Source of the DNA: Falcatimonas sp. MSJ-15
GTDB lineage: Bacteria; Bacillota; Clostridia; Lachnospirales; Lachnospiraceae
DNA: 64,000 nucleotides
Assembly (NCBI RefSeq): GCF_018918265.1
Contig: NZ_JAHLQC010000009.1
Location: 94,613 to 158,612, forward strand
Direction of reading: 5' to 3'
Position numbers and translations under genes: made by a program. The notes under the pieces are model-generated. The model was not told the origin of the DNA. It saw only the letters and a list, made by a program, of their open reading frames with translations, and did no database searches. Shown here piece by piece: positions 44,701-52,904 of the stretch (position 1 is the first letter of the stretch; every line of letters begins with the position of its first letter).

Positions 44701-44756
44701 TACCTACAATCGAAAAGGTTCGTGAGATTATCGAAAGTAGCAAAAATGGTAAGTAG
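41733..44756 (+). CDS. Very large secreted sugar-binding protein with two CBM-like domains
   Basis: The start at 41733 follows GGAGGG; an ATG at 41667 overlaps abfA. 1007 residues: signal peptide ending near AIA-AEN, no lipobox Cys; a beta domain at about 88-250; a second at about 268-405 with EIQAEDFTYRND and GNYYMAFNYSQ, as in CBM6/35-like carbohydrate modules; a helical stretch 405-575; then a family-1 (MalE-like) binding protein from about 578 (LQVWVNRSRQHLEIM, SGDSPDIATG, AVPETMNFSVLYYRTD). It is more than twice the usual size. How it stays at the membrane is unclear. Confidence 0.8.
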   Translation: MKRTKTYHMKRIYNRKSITNRTVSALLTVSLAITGFNYSTVDAIAAENQTNITESSDESMAQYSNERVDNNYTKVSANYTYSEYTGDTIIYSAADIMSDGTATITDDVMGYDKDNKAVKAVINDTFTLKVDAPQDGIYYMSFDYLSADDSILPIEASVKINGEYSFYELRRQIFESLWVSSGEKTYDSYGKEITSIPDKKYEWQNKYIMDATYRYTEALGIELKKGANEVTFDISEGEVLIGNVYLSAKPDIKEYSGSEAAEGDGFVEIQAEDFTYRNDSSIHAACEYNPNLYPYNVKEKSLNTIDSSSFSEGGQTVTYEFEALSDGNYYMAFNYSQSDKSDFPVFMNIKIDGEYPNTEFHNYAFDYDKTYNMLTLKDENGDKLSVPLTKGTHTISLTISMEPVRHALEVVESVMNDVNDLALEITKVVGTNKDKYRDFSLEAYIPDVGDTLTQYADELDAVMEEAKQYNPGVKKIAAFSSLSIASGQLRSLAKDPDELLYRISELATSTNSVNKYLANLVDSLNGNDFSLDSIYFYQSDSASKLPKKVGFFKGIWLAIVRFFTSFTEQAYSTSNTDKEHLQVWVNRSRQHLEIMQQMIDKEFTPKTGIKVDLSLMPDQNKLVLANASGDSPDIATGINYSVPFELGIRGAIKDLSEFDDFAEVAERYNEGLLLASTIGDGIYAVPETMNFSVLYYRTDILEKLGLTVPDTLEDVKAMLPDLQMRGLNFYYPTARTTGTKTFLDTTPIIFQHGASLYGDTIADSAINSESVVEGFKELTDLFTIYNLPKDVPNFYQHFRNGDYPIGISDFGTYNLLSNAAPEIAGSWDIALIPGVVNDEGEVVRYSSAGAESTVMFKSDEERENMSWEFMKWWSSAEVQAEFGQTLQITYGDEYYWNTANMEAFAELPWSTDDKEVIIEQLDWTLEAPRVLASYMTERELSNAYNLVVISGENIRESLDSAARTIEKETDRKLEEFGYSDNKTVIKEYDVPTIEKVREIIESSKNGK

Positions 44757-44768
44757 GAGGGAGAAAAA

Positions 44769-45683
44769 GTGGCTTTAAGAAAGAGAACAAAGATAGCTAA
44801 AAGAGAGCAAAGCAATTCCTCTGCATACTGGTTCATGGCACCATACGTGTTAATGTTTCTTACATTCATTATCATTCCAATGGTTGTCGCAATCGGATTA
44901 TCATTTACGAGTTTTAATACAATTCAGATGCCTACTTTCAAAGGATTTTTGAATTATATTAACCTTTTAACTGCAGATGATGTATTTATGCAGAAGGTAC
45001 TGCCTAATACAGTAATATATGCACTTATTGTAGGACCTGGTGGATATGTACTTTCATTCATTGTTGCGTGGGGGCTTTCACAGCTTACAAGTGTTCCACG
45101 AACAATACTTACAATAATATTTTATTCACCAAGTATGACTGGTGCAACAGCGATGACTGTGCTTTGGAGAATTATCTTCTCAGGTGATCAGATGGGTTAT
45201 GTTAATAACTGGCTGATGAAACTTGGAATTATTGATGAACCTATATTATGGCTTGTTGATTCAAGATATCTTCTTCCAATTATGATTATCGTTGCATTAT
45301 GGTCAAGTATGGGTGTTGGTTTCCTTGCGATGCTTGCAGGTATACTTAATTCAGATGAAGAGATATATGAAGCAGCAGCAATAGATGGTGTTAAGAACCG
45401 TTTTCAGGAAGTTATATATATAACAATACCAACAATGAAGCCACAGATGTTATTCGGTGCAGTTATGGCAATTGTTGGTGCATTCCAAAATGGTGCAATC
45501 GGTGTTCAGCTCTCAGGCTCGAACCCGACACCTAACTATGCAGGACAGCTTATAGTTAACCATATAGAAGATTATGGATTTATCAGATATGAGATGGGTT
45601 ATGCTGCCGCAGTATCAGTAGTACTGTTACTTATGGTATGGGTGTTCTCAAAACTGTTTGGTAAGTTATTCAGAGAAAAATAG
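44769..45683 (+). CDS. Sugar ABC permease (MalF/UgpA type)
   Basis: GTG start with AGGAGGG 7 nt before. 304 residues, about six helices and the EAA loop [28 protein letters not shown]. 12 bp after the large binding protein. It pairs with the following permease. Confidence 0.88.
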   Translation: MALRKRTKIAKREQSNSSAYWFMAPYVLMFLTFIIIPMVVAIGLSFTSFNTIQMPTFKGFLNYINLLTADDVFMQKVLPNTVIYALIVGPGGYVLSFIVAWGLSQLTSVPRTILTIIFYSPSMTGATAMTVLWRIIFSGDQMGYVNNWLMKLGIIDEPILWLVDSRYLLPIMIIVALWSSMGVGFLAMLAGILNSDEEIYEAAAIDGVKNRFQEVIYITIPTMKPQMLFGAVMAIVGAFQNGAIGVQLSGSNPTPNYAGQLIVNHIEDYGFIRYEMGYAAAVSVVLLLMVWVFSKLFGKLFREK

Positions 45684-45694
45684 GAGGAGGAAAC

Positions 45695-46567
45695 ATGGCT
45701 GGATATAAAGGTAGTAATATCAATCCTAAAAAGTTTGAACGTGGACAGATAAAGATAATAATACTTTTATTACCACTTGCGATATTTATGGGTATACCAA
45801 TCGTATTTATCGTCTGTCACGCATTTAAGCCAATAGATGAGCTGTTTGCATTTCCACCTCAGATATTGGTACACAAACCAACACTTGAAAATTTTTCAAA
45901 ATTATTTAAAGCTTCACAAAGTGCTGATATACCAATGAGCAGATATGTGTTCAACAGTATTATTGTTACAGCAGTAGTAGTTATAGCTTCGATATTCATG
46001 TCAACAATGGCTGGATATGCATTATCAAAGCTTAAGTTTAAAGGTAAGAATACAATACTTGAAGTTAATAATATGGCTCTTATGTTTGTAGCAGTTGCAG
46101 TTATGATTCCAAGATATCTTATCATTGATATGCTGGGAATTAAGGATACATATCTTGCACATATACTTCCACTTCTTGCAATGCCGGTTGGTCTGTTCCT
46201 TGTTAAACAGTTTATTGACCAGATACCGGATGCACTTATAGAAGCGGCATACATAGATGGAGCATCAGATTTTAAGATATATAGAAAGATTATACTTCCA
46301 CTTATAAAACCTGCGATATCAACAACAGTAATTCTTGCATTCCAACAGGTATGGACTAATGTTGAAAGTTCGAATCTATATATTAATAATGAGAGTATGA
46401 AGACACTTGCATTTTATCTGAATACACTTTCTAATGCGAATAATACAGTAGCAGGTCAGGGTATTCAGGCAGCAGGTATACTTATACAGTTTATACCGAA
46501 CTTGTTAATTTTCCTTATCTTAAGAAAGAGCTTTATGAATACAATGGCTCATTCAGGCATCAAGTAG
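45695..46567 (+). CDS. Sugar ABC permease (MalG type)
   Basis: 290 residues with AGGAGGAGG before the ATG, six helices, and the EAA loop ALIEAAYIDGASDFKIYRKIILPLIKP. The segment PPQILVHKPTLENFSKLF before the membrane domain is typical of MalG-like proteins. It partners the permease at 44769; no ATPase gene follows. Confidence 0.88.
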   Translation: MAGYKGSNINPKKFERGQIKIIILLLPLAIFMGIPIVFIVCHAFKPIDELFAFPPQILVHKPTLENFSKLFKASQSADIPMSRYVFNSIIVTAVVVIASIFMSTMAGYALSKLKFKGKNTILEVNNMALMFVAVAVMIPRYLIIDMLGIKDTYLAHILPLLAMPVGLFLVKQFIDQIPDALIEAAYIDGASDFKIYRKIILPLIKPAISTTVILAFQQVWTNVESSNLYINNESMKTLAFYLNTLSNANNTVAGQGIQAAGILIQFIPNLLIFLILRKSFMNTMAHSGIK

Positions 46568-46579
46568 GGGGTGGCAGTT

Positions 46580-48616
46580 ATGAAAAAATTAGCAAAAATT
46601 CTTGTTACGGCATTAGTATTAATATTCTTAACTACACCTGTGATAGTTAATGCAGAGACGCCTTATAAGACTTATACAGTTGATGGATATGGATATGTAA
46701 TGGAGACACAGACAGCATATACTCCATATTCAGCGATAACCAAAGTTGGTGAGACATCATTTATAACACCGGTTGATATGTCACTTTCAAAAAGTGGTAA
46801 TCTCTATATAGCAGATTCAGGAGCAAAAGCAATTCTTGTATGTAATCTTGCCGGTGAAGAAGTTGGAAGAATAGGAGATGGCATATTAGTCGCACCAACA
46901 GGTGTATATGTTACAGAAGATGAGACAATATATGTAGCAGATAAGGATGCCGGTAAAGTATTCGTATTTAATAAAGATGGTGAAGTAATTCACGAATATG
47001 GCAAACCATCATCTCCAATATATGGCGATGCGATGGCATTTAAGCCAATTAAGATTGTAGCTAACTCATCAGGAACAATGTATATTATCTGCGAAGGTAA
47101 TATGAATGGTATAGTACAGTTAAGTCCGGTAGAAGGTGGATCATTCCTTGGATATTTTGGTACTAACTATACTTCACTTAATCCTTTTGAGATATTACAA
47201 AGAATGATTCTTACAGATGCACAGAGAGCAAAACTGTTAAGTAATATTCCATCAACACCAACTAATCTGGCGATTGATGATGACGGTCTTATATATACTG
47301 TTACACAGGGTGATGATTCGTTAAGCCTTAAAAAACTTAACATAGCAGGTAATAATATGCTTACATCAGATCCATATTATGCAGACCTTCCTGCAGCAGT
47401 AACAACAGGAAAATATAATAATATTCTTGTTGCTGATTCAGACGGATATATATATGAATACAATGAAGAAGGAGAACTTCTCTTCATGCTTGGCGGACGT
47501 GATGATGGACGTCAGAGAATAGGTCTTTGTAATAAAGTTGAAGCGATAGCAGTAGATGATAATGACAGAGTATATCTTCTTGATTCAGATAAGAAACAGA
47601 TACATGTATTTGAACCAACAGAATTCACTAATCTACTTCATGAGTCACTTGAATTATATGCAAAAGGAAGTTATACACAGAGTAAGGAACCACTTACAGA
47701 AGTTCTTAAGATGAATAGCCTGTTTGATTATGCTAACAAAGCAATAGGAAGAGCATATTATCAGGAAGAGAATTATAAAGAGGCATTAAAATATGCTAGA
47801 TTATCAAAAGACTTTGACGGATATTCCAATGCATTTTGGGAAGTAAGAAATGTCTGGATAAGATCTAATCTTGTAAAAGCTGTTGGTATTATAATTCTTA
47901 TAATAATACTTATTAAGATATGGAAGATGCTCGTTAAAAAAGGCAAATTTGGGAATATCGTAAGTAAATATGAAAAGTTTAAGAATATAAAACTGGTAGA
48001 CAGATTAAAATATTCAAAGTTCTTTATGAGACATCCGATTGATGGATGTTATGCAGTAAAACGTGAAGGCAAGAATTCAGTTTTATGTGCAACAATAATA
48101 CTTGTATTATTCATAATAATCTCAATAATTGGCAAGTATTATCCGGGATTTTTATTAAAAACAGTAAGAGAAGGCAGATATGACCTTGTAACAGATATTG
48201 GTAAAGTACTTGTTATATTCTTCGGATTAATAGCATGTAATTATCTGGTAGTAACAATTAATGATGGTGAAGGAAGTATCAAAGAATTATATTGTGCATA
48301 CGCATATTGCTTATCACCATACGTATTTATCAAACCAATATGTATACTTGTAGGTAATGTTCTTACATATAATGAAGTATTTATAATCCAGTTTGGTAAT
48401 CTGTGCATTACAGTCTGGGTAGTAGTATTGTTATTCTTAACACTTAAAGAGATTAATAATTACAGCGTCAAGGAGACAATTAAAGCAATATTTATTACAG
48501 CATTTACAGTATTAATAATGGCATTACTTATATCTATTCTATATGTATTATGTTCACAGGTTATAGACTTCGTAATAACTGTAGTACGAGAGGTGGTGTA
48601 TCGCATTGGCAACTAA
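46580..48616 (+). CDS. NHL-propeller / TPR / Yip1-like membrane protein
   Basis: The ATG at 46580 is chosen over a GTG at 46571, given GGGGTGG 6 nt before it. 678 residues: signal peptide (KKLAKILVTALVLIFLTTPVIVNA), six-bladed NHL-like repeats at about 40-345 (DMSLSKSGNLYIADSGAKAI, VAPTGVYVTEDETIYVADKD), TPR-like helices (350-415, AIGRAYYQEENYKEALKYARL), one membrane helix near 425-445, then a multi-helix Yip1-like domain (500-675). The propeller faces outward. It has no known sugar-uptake role, yet sits inside the transporter operon and is coupled to the next gene. Confidence 0.75.
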   Translation: MKKLAKILVTALVLIFLTTPVIVNAETPYKTYTVDGYGYVMETQTAYTPYSAITKVGETSFITPVDMSLSKSGNLYIADSGAKAILVCNLAGEEVGRIGDGILVAPTGVYVTEDETIYVADKDAGKVFVFNKDGEVIHEYGKPSSPIYGDAMAFKPIKIVANSSGTMYIICEGNMNGIVQLSPVEGGSFLGYFGTNYTSLNPFEILQRMILTDAQRAKLLSNIPSTPTNLAIDDDGLIYTVTQGDDSLSLKKLNIAGNNMLTSDPYYADLPAAVTTGKYNNILVADSDGYIYEYNEEGELLFMLGGRDDGRQRIGLCNKVEAIAVDDNDRVYLLDSDKKQIHVFEPTEFTNLLHESLELYAKGSYTQSKEPLTEVLKMNSLFDYANKAIGRAYYQEENYKEALKYARLSKDFDGYSNAFWEVRNVWIRSNLVKAVGIIILIIILIKIWKMLVKKGKFGNIVSKYEKFKNIKLVDRLKYSKFFMRHPIDGCYAVKREGKNSVLCATIILVLFIIISIIGKYYPGFLLKTVREGRYDLVTDIGKVLVIFFGLIACNYLVVTINDGEGSIKELYCAYAYCLSPYVFIKPICILVGNVLTYNEVFIIQFGNLCITVWVVVLLFLTLKEINNYSVKETIKAIFITAFTVLIMALLISILYVLCSQVIDFVITVVREVVYRIGN

Positions 48617-50888
48617 GAATGTTAAAAACAGAAAAAAATTAATAATTGCGATAATATGTGTTATGATTGTGGTAGTGCTTGTTATAACAGGAGTGAACGT
48701 AGCAGGCGGACATATAAGTAACACTAACATTACATATGCTGAGGCGGCAACAATAACACCTCCACAGGCTGAATTAAGTTCTGATAAGACACAGAACAAA
48801 GAAGAGATAAAAGGACATAAGCTTGTCGCAGCTAATGATAATTATGAACTGTATCTAAAAGAAGATACATTATCAATTATCGTAAGAGATGTTAAAACAG
48901 GCGAGATAATGGAATCAGTTGTAGATGATGCCACAGAACTTCAAAATGTCAATGATACTTGGAAAAGTTTTCTTCAGTCAGGTGTGGTTGTAGAAGTTCA
49001 GGAAGATACTAATACAATGCAGAAAAAAGCAGGTGTTAATAATGCTTCTGTAAATGTTACTTATGTTGATGGTGGATTTAAAGCAAAGATAGACTATCCT
49101 AATTATAAGTTTGGATTCGAACTTGAAGTATTATTATATGATGACGGAAGTATCACAGCATATATCCCTGAAAGCTCAATATATGAAGAATCAGACAAAG
49201 TAAAGATTGGTAATATATACGTATTCCCAATGCTTGGCAATACATGTCTTGATGAAAAAGAAGGATATATGTTCGTTCCGGATGGCAATGGTGCACTTAT
49301 ATATCTTGATGACAAAGAAGGAAGATTTGATTCAGGATATACACAAAGAGTATATGGAAGTGATATAGGTATTGGTGAATCCTATGTATTATCACTTCTT
49401 TGGGATAAATATGAGACACATAACGATTCCGAGAATGTACTTGCACCAATATTCGGTATGGTTTATACAGATGCCAAACTTGGTTATCTTGCAGTAATTG
49501 AAGCAGGTGCAGAAGAAGCGACAATAATGGCAACACCTAATGGTGCATATACAGATTATAACTGGATTACATCATCTTTTAGAAAGTCAGCAACATATAT
49601 ACAGCCAACATCTAATTCAGGTGGTTCTGTAACAAAAGTAACAGACAGAATACAATATGATATTAAGATAAGATATATGTTCGTTAATGGTGATAAAGCT
49701 AATTATACAGGACTTGCCGAGAAGTACAGAGATTATCTTATTGAAAAAGGTGAGTTGCAGGAAAAAGAAGATTCATTCAATATAAGACTTGACTTCCTTG
49801 GAAGTGATGTGGAGAACTGGTTATTAAGCAAGAAAAGTGTAGCAATGACAACAACTGATAATATAAGAGATATATACAAAGAACTTCAAAGTGAAGGAGT
49901 TAATAATATATTCTCATTATACAAAGGCTGGCAGGACGGCGGAATATATGATATTCCGGTAACTAAAGTTGATACAGAAGGCAGCATAGGAAGTAAAAGC
50001 GACCTTAAAAAACTTGCAAAAGATGCAAAAGATATGGGAATAGACTTCTATCTATATACAGATGGACTTAGAGCTAATCCGGATACCGGTAATACTACAT
50101 TTAATACAGTTAAGAAGATGGATAAGCGTCTATATACAGAATCAACATACAAGAGTGTATATGAAAAGATGGTATATTGGACACCGGATAAGTCAGTATT
50201 TAATGTAAATCAGTTAAAAGATAGTATGCTTGATAATGGACTTAATAACCTTGCACTTTCAGGTATAAGCAATACATTATTCACATATACAATCAGTGAT
50301 ACAATGAAGACAAGACTTACAACTGAATACATATATAAAAATATGTATGAGAATCTTGATAAAGATATGAATCTTGTATTATGTGAACCAATATCAGAAT
50401 ACTGGAAATATACAGATGCATTTGTTGATATGCCAGTATCAGATTCAGATTTTATCTATACAGATAAGAGCATACCTTTTTTATCAATAGTACTAAAAGG
50501 AATGGTTCCAATGTATAGTGATTATATTAACTTTGAAGCTAATGAGAGAGAATACTTTTTAAAACTTGTAGAGACAGGAATATATCCTTCATATTATCTT
50601 ACATACGAAGATTCTTCAAAATTAATATATACTAATTCAAGTGATATCTATACATCAAAGTACAGCACATACAAAGACAGAATTATAGATACATATAATG
50701 AGTTAAAAGCTATTGATGATAAGACATCAGGTGCATATATAGTTAATCATGAGATACTTGATAATGGTGTTGTGGCAGTAACATATGATAATGGTGTCAG
50801 AATACTTGTTAATTATTCAGATAAAGAGCAGACAGCATACGGTGAGACAGTAGATGCTATGTCATATAAGGTAGGTGAAGTGCAATGA
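48606..50888 (+). CDS. DUF5696-like membrane-anchored protein, possible glycosidase
   Basis: TTG start with GAGGTGG 9 nt before; it overlaps the previous gene by 11 bp. 760 residues: an N-terminal membrane anchor (LIIAIICVMIVVVLVITGV), a beta-rich domain to about 380, then an alpha/beta region (from FNIRLDFLGSDVENW, with GIDFYLYTDGLRANPDTGN and LCEPISEYWKYTDAF) that reads like a TIM barrel. I recall it as DUF5696. The layout suggests an enzyme handling the polymer outside the membrane, but catalytic residues cannot be assigned. Confidence 0.65.
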   Translation: MATKNVKNRKKLIIAIICVMIVVVLVITGVNVAGGHISNTNITYAEAATITPPQAELSSDKTQNKEEIKGHKLVAANDNYELYLKEDTLSIIVRDVKTGEIMESVVDDATELQNVNDTWKSFLQSGVVVEVQEDTNTMQKKAGVNNASVNVTYVDGGFKAKIDYPNYKFGFELEVLLYDDGSITAYIPESSIYEESDKVKIGNIYVFPMLGNTCLDEKEGYMFVPDGNGALIYLDDKEGRFDSGYTQRVYGSDIGIGESYVLSLLWDKYETHNDSENVLAPIFGMVYTDAKLGYLAVIEAGAEEATIMATPNGAYTDYNWITSSFRKSATYIQPTSNSGGSVTKVTDRIQYDIKIRYMFVNGDKANYTGLAEKYRDYLIEKGELQEKEDSFNIRLDFLGSDVENWLLSKKSVAMTTTDNIRDIYKELQSEGVNNIFSLYKGWQDGGIYDIPVTKVDTEGSIGSKSDLKKLAKDAKDMGIDFYLYTDGLRANPDTGNTTFNTVKKMDKRLYTESTYKSVYEKMVYWTPDKSVFNVNQLKDSMLDNGLNNLALSGISNTLFTYTISDTMKTRLTTEYIYKNMYENLDKDMNLVLCEPISEYWKYTDAFVDMPVSDSDFIYTDKSIPFLSIVLKGMVPMYSDYINFEANEREYFLKLVETGIYPSYYLTYEDSSKLIYTNSSDIYTSKYSTYKDRIIDTYNELKAIDDKTSGAYIVNHEILDNGVVAVTYDNGVRILVNYSDKEQTAYGETVDAMSYKVGEVQ

Positions 50889-51886
50889 GACAGCAAGATA
50901 AGAAGATAAGTGTAAAACCTGGAAAACTTAGAAAACGTGAAAATATGATGGGATACATATTTATACTTCCATGGCTGATAGGATTTTTACTTCTGGTTGT
51001 ATATCCTATATGTGAATCATTCATATATTCGTTAAATACAATAAAACTTCTGCCTCAAGGCATGGTTAAAAAATTCATCGGATTTGGTAACTATACACAG
51101 ATGTTTTTAAAAGATCCTAATTTTGTAATGGGACTTGAAAGTTATCTTCTAAAGACAATAATATCAGTTCCAGTTATTGTAGCATTTGCACTTATTATAG
51201 CAATGTTACTTAATGGTAAAATAAAATGCAGAGGAATATTTCGAATGATATTTTTCCTTCCTGTTATCATAGCAAGCGGTCCTGTAATGAACCAGCTTGC
51301 TGACCAGGAAGCTGCAACAGTTCCAATGCTTAATACAACAACAATTAATCAGGTGTTATCAGAATATCTTCCAAAAGTGCTTGCAAGTTCAGTTACAGAT
51401 GTATTCGGCAATATGATTACACTTCTATGGTATTCCGGAATACAGATACTTCTGTTCCTTGCAGCATTACAAAAGATTGATTCAACACTCTATGAAGCAG
51501 CCAAGATTGATGGTGGTTCAGGATGGGAGTGTTTCTGGAAGATAACACTTCCGACAATTAAACCAATAATATTACTTAATGCAGTATATACAATAATATT
51601 TATGTCTAACAATGAGCAGAATGCACTTATCGTATTAATCTATGATACAATGCTTTCAGCAACAGGTGGTTATGGATATGCATCAGCTATGGCATGGTGT
51701 TATTCAATAATTATAACAGCAATAGTTGGTCTGTTTGCACTCATTATAGCAGGAAGAAAAGATGTATATGAGAGACGTGTTAAGAAATATATGAGAGAAG
51801 TCAAGAAGCAGGAGAGACTTCAGAGAAGAATAAGAAGGAGGGGCAAGAGAAATGAAAAACGTTATAGAAGAAAATACGCATCATAA
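50885..51886 (+). CDS. Sugar ABC permease (LplB/UgpA type), second system
   Basis: ATGA overlap with the upstream gene. 333 residues, six helices, EAA loop LYEAAKIDGGSGWECFWKITLPTIKP. The C-terminus is a 35-residue, very basic tail (RRIRRRGKRNEKRYRRK) not usual for such permeases; it is encoded across the 35-bp overlap with the next gene, whose ribosome site lies within it. It could be an artefact of gene overlap or bind acidic lipids. Confidence 0.87.
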   Translation: MRQQDKKISVKPGKLRKRENMMGYIFILPWLIGFLLLVVYPICESFIYSLNTIKLLPQGMVKKFIGFGNYTQMFLKDPNFVMGLESYLLKTIISVPVIVAFALIIAMLLNGKIKCRGIFRMIFFLPVIIASGPVMNQLADQEAATVPMLNTTTINQVLSEYLPKVLASSVTDVFGNMITLLWYSGIQILLFLAALQKIDSTLYEAAKIDGGSGWECFWKITLPTIKPIILLNAVYTIIFMSNNEQNALIVLIYDTMLSATGGYGYASAMAWCYSIIITAIVGLFALIIAGRKDVYERRVKKYMREVKKQERLQRRIRRRGKRNEKRYRRKYAS

Positions 51887-52853
51887 TTCATCCCTCCTAA
51901 AAAGGGAACAGATTAAATATAAAGTAAAAAGATTCCTGTGGGGTTCAAAAGACAAACAGGGTGTAGGTAAGCAGATATTTGTATATGTACTACTTATAGC
52001 TATTGGTTTCATATATCTCTATCCTGTGCTTTATATGATAAGCAAGAGCTTTATGGATCTTAACGATCTGCTCGATTCTTCAATCAATTGGATTCCAAGC
52101 AAACTTAATATTAGTAATTATAAACAGGCATTTAAAGCCATGAATTACTGGAAGACATTCAAGGATTCTATCCTTATAGCTGGAATTCCAACACTTATTA
52201 ATCTTGTGGTATGTGCTCTTGTAGGTTATGGATTTGCAAGATATGAATTCAAAGGTAAAAAATTACTGCTTGGATTATTAATCTTCTCATTCATACTTCC
52301 ACCACAGGCAACAATGATGCCAACTTATGTATTCTATACTAAGATAGGACTTGTTAATTCAATAAAAGCTTTTATAGTACCGGCAATTCTTGGACAGGGA
52401 TTAAAATCACAGATATATATACTTATATTCTTCCAGTTCTTCAGACAGATACCACAGGTACTTATTGAAGCAGCCAAGATTGATGGCGCAGGACACTTAA
52501 AATCATTCTTTAAGATAGCAGTTCCGTCAGCAGCACCAGCCATACTTGTTGTATTTCTTTTCTCAATAGTATGGTACTGGAATGAATCATATCTTACACA
52601 GTTATATGTAGTTGGTGCTTTTACAAGCAAAACAGTAGGTTATCACTGGTCATCATTAATTGTAGCACTTAAGAACTTTGACAGCAGCTATGCTGATGCG
52701 AGAGCAGTTGCTGGAAGTGGAATGGCTGATATTAATGAATCGATTAAGATGGCAGGAACAATGCTTAGCATACTTCCACTGCTTATTATGTATCTTATCT
52801 TACAGAGACGTTTTGTTGAGAGTATCGACAGAACAGGTATTACAGGTGAATAA
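51852..52853 (+). CDS. Sugar ABC permease (MalG/YtcP type), second system
   Basis: 333 residues; GGAGGGG before the ATG. A longer polar N-terminus (about 45 residues) then six helices and EAA loop VLIEAAKIDGAGHLKSFFKIAVPSAAP. It pairs with the permease at 50885. Confidence 0.87.
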   Translation: MKNVIEENTHHNSSLLKREQIKYKVKRFLWGSKDKQGVGKQIFVYVLLIAIGFIYLYPVLYMISKSFMDLNDLLDSSINWIPSKLNISNYKQAFKAMNYWKTFKDSILIAGIPTLINLVVCALVGYGFARYEFKGKKLLLGLLIFSFILPPQATMMPTYVFYTKIGLVNSIKAFIVPAILGQGLKSQIYILIFFQFFRQIPQVLIEAAKIDGAGHLKSFFKIAVPSAAPAILVVFLFSIVWYWNESYLTQLYVVGAFTSKTVGYHWSSLIVALKNFDSSYADARAVAGSGMADINESIKMAGTMLSILPLLIMYLILQRRFVESIDRTGITGE

Positions 52854-52904
52854 ACATACATTAAGTGTTTATTATAAAAAACATATTTTATGGGAGGTTT
52901 TATC

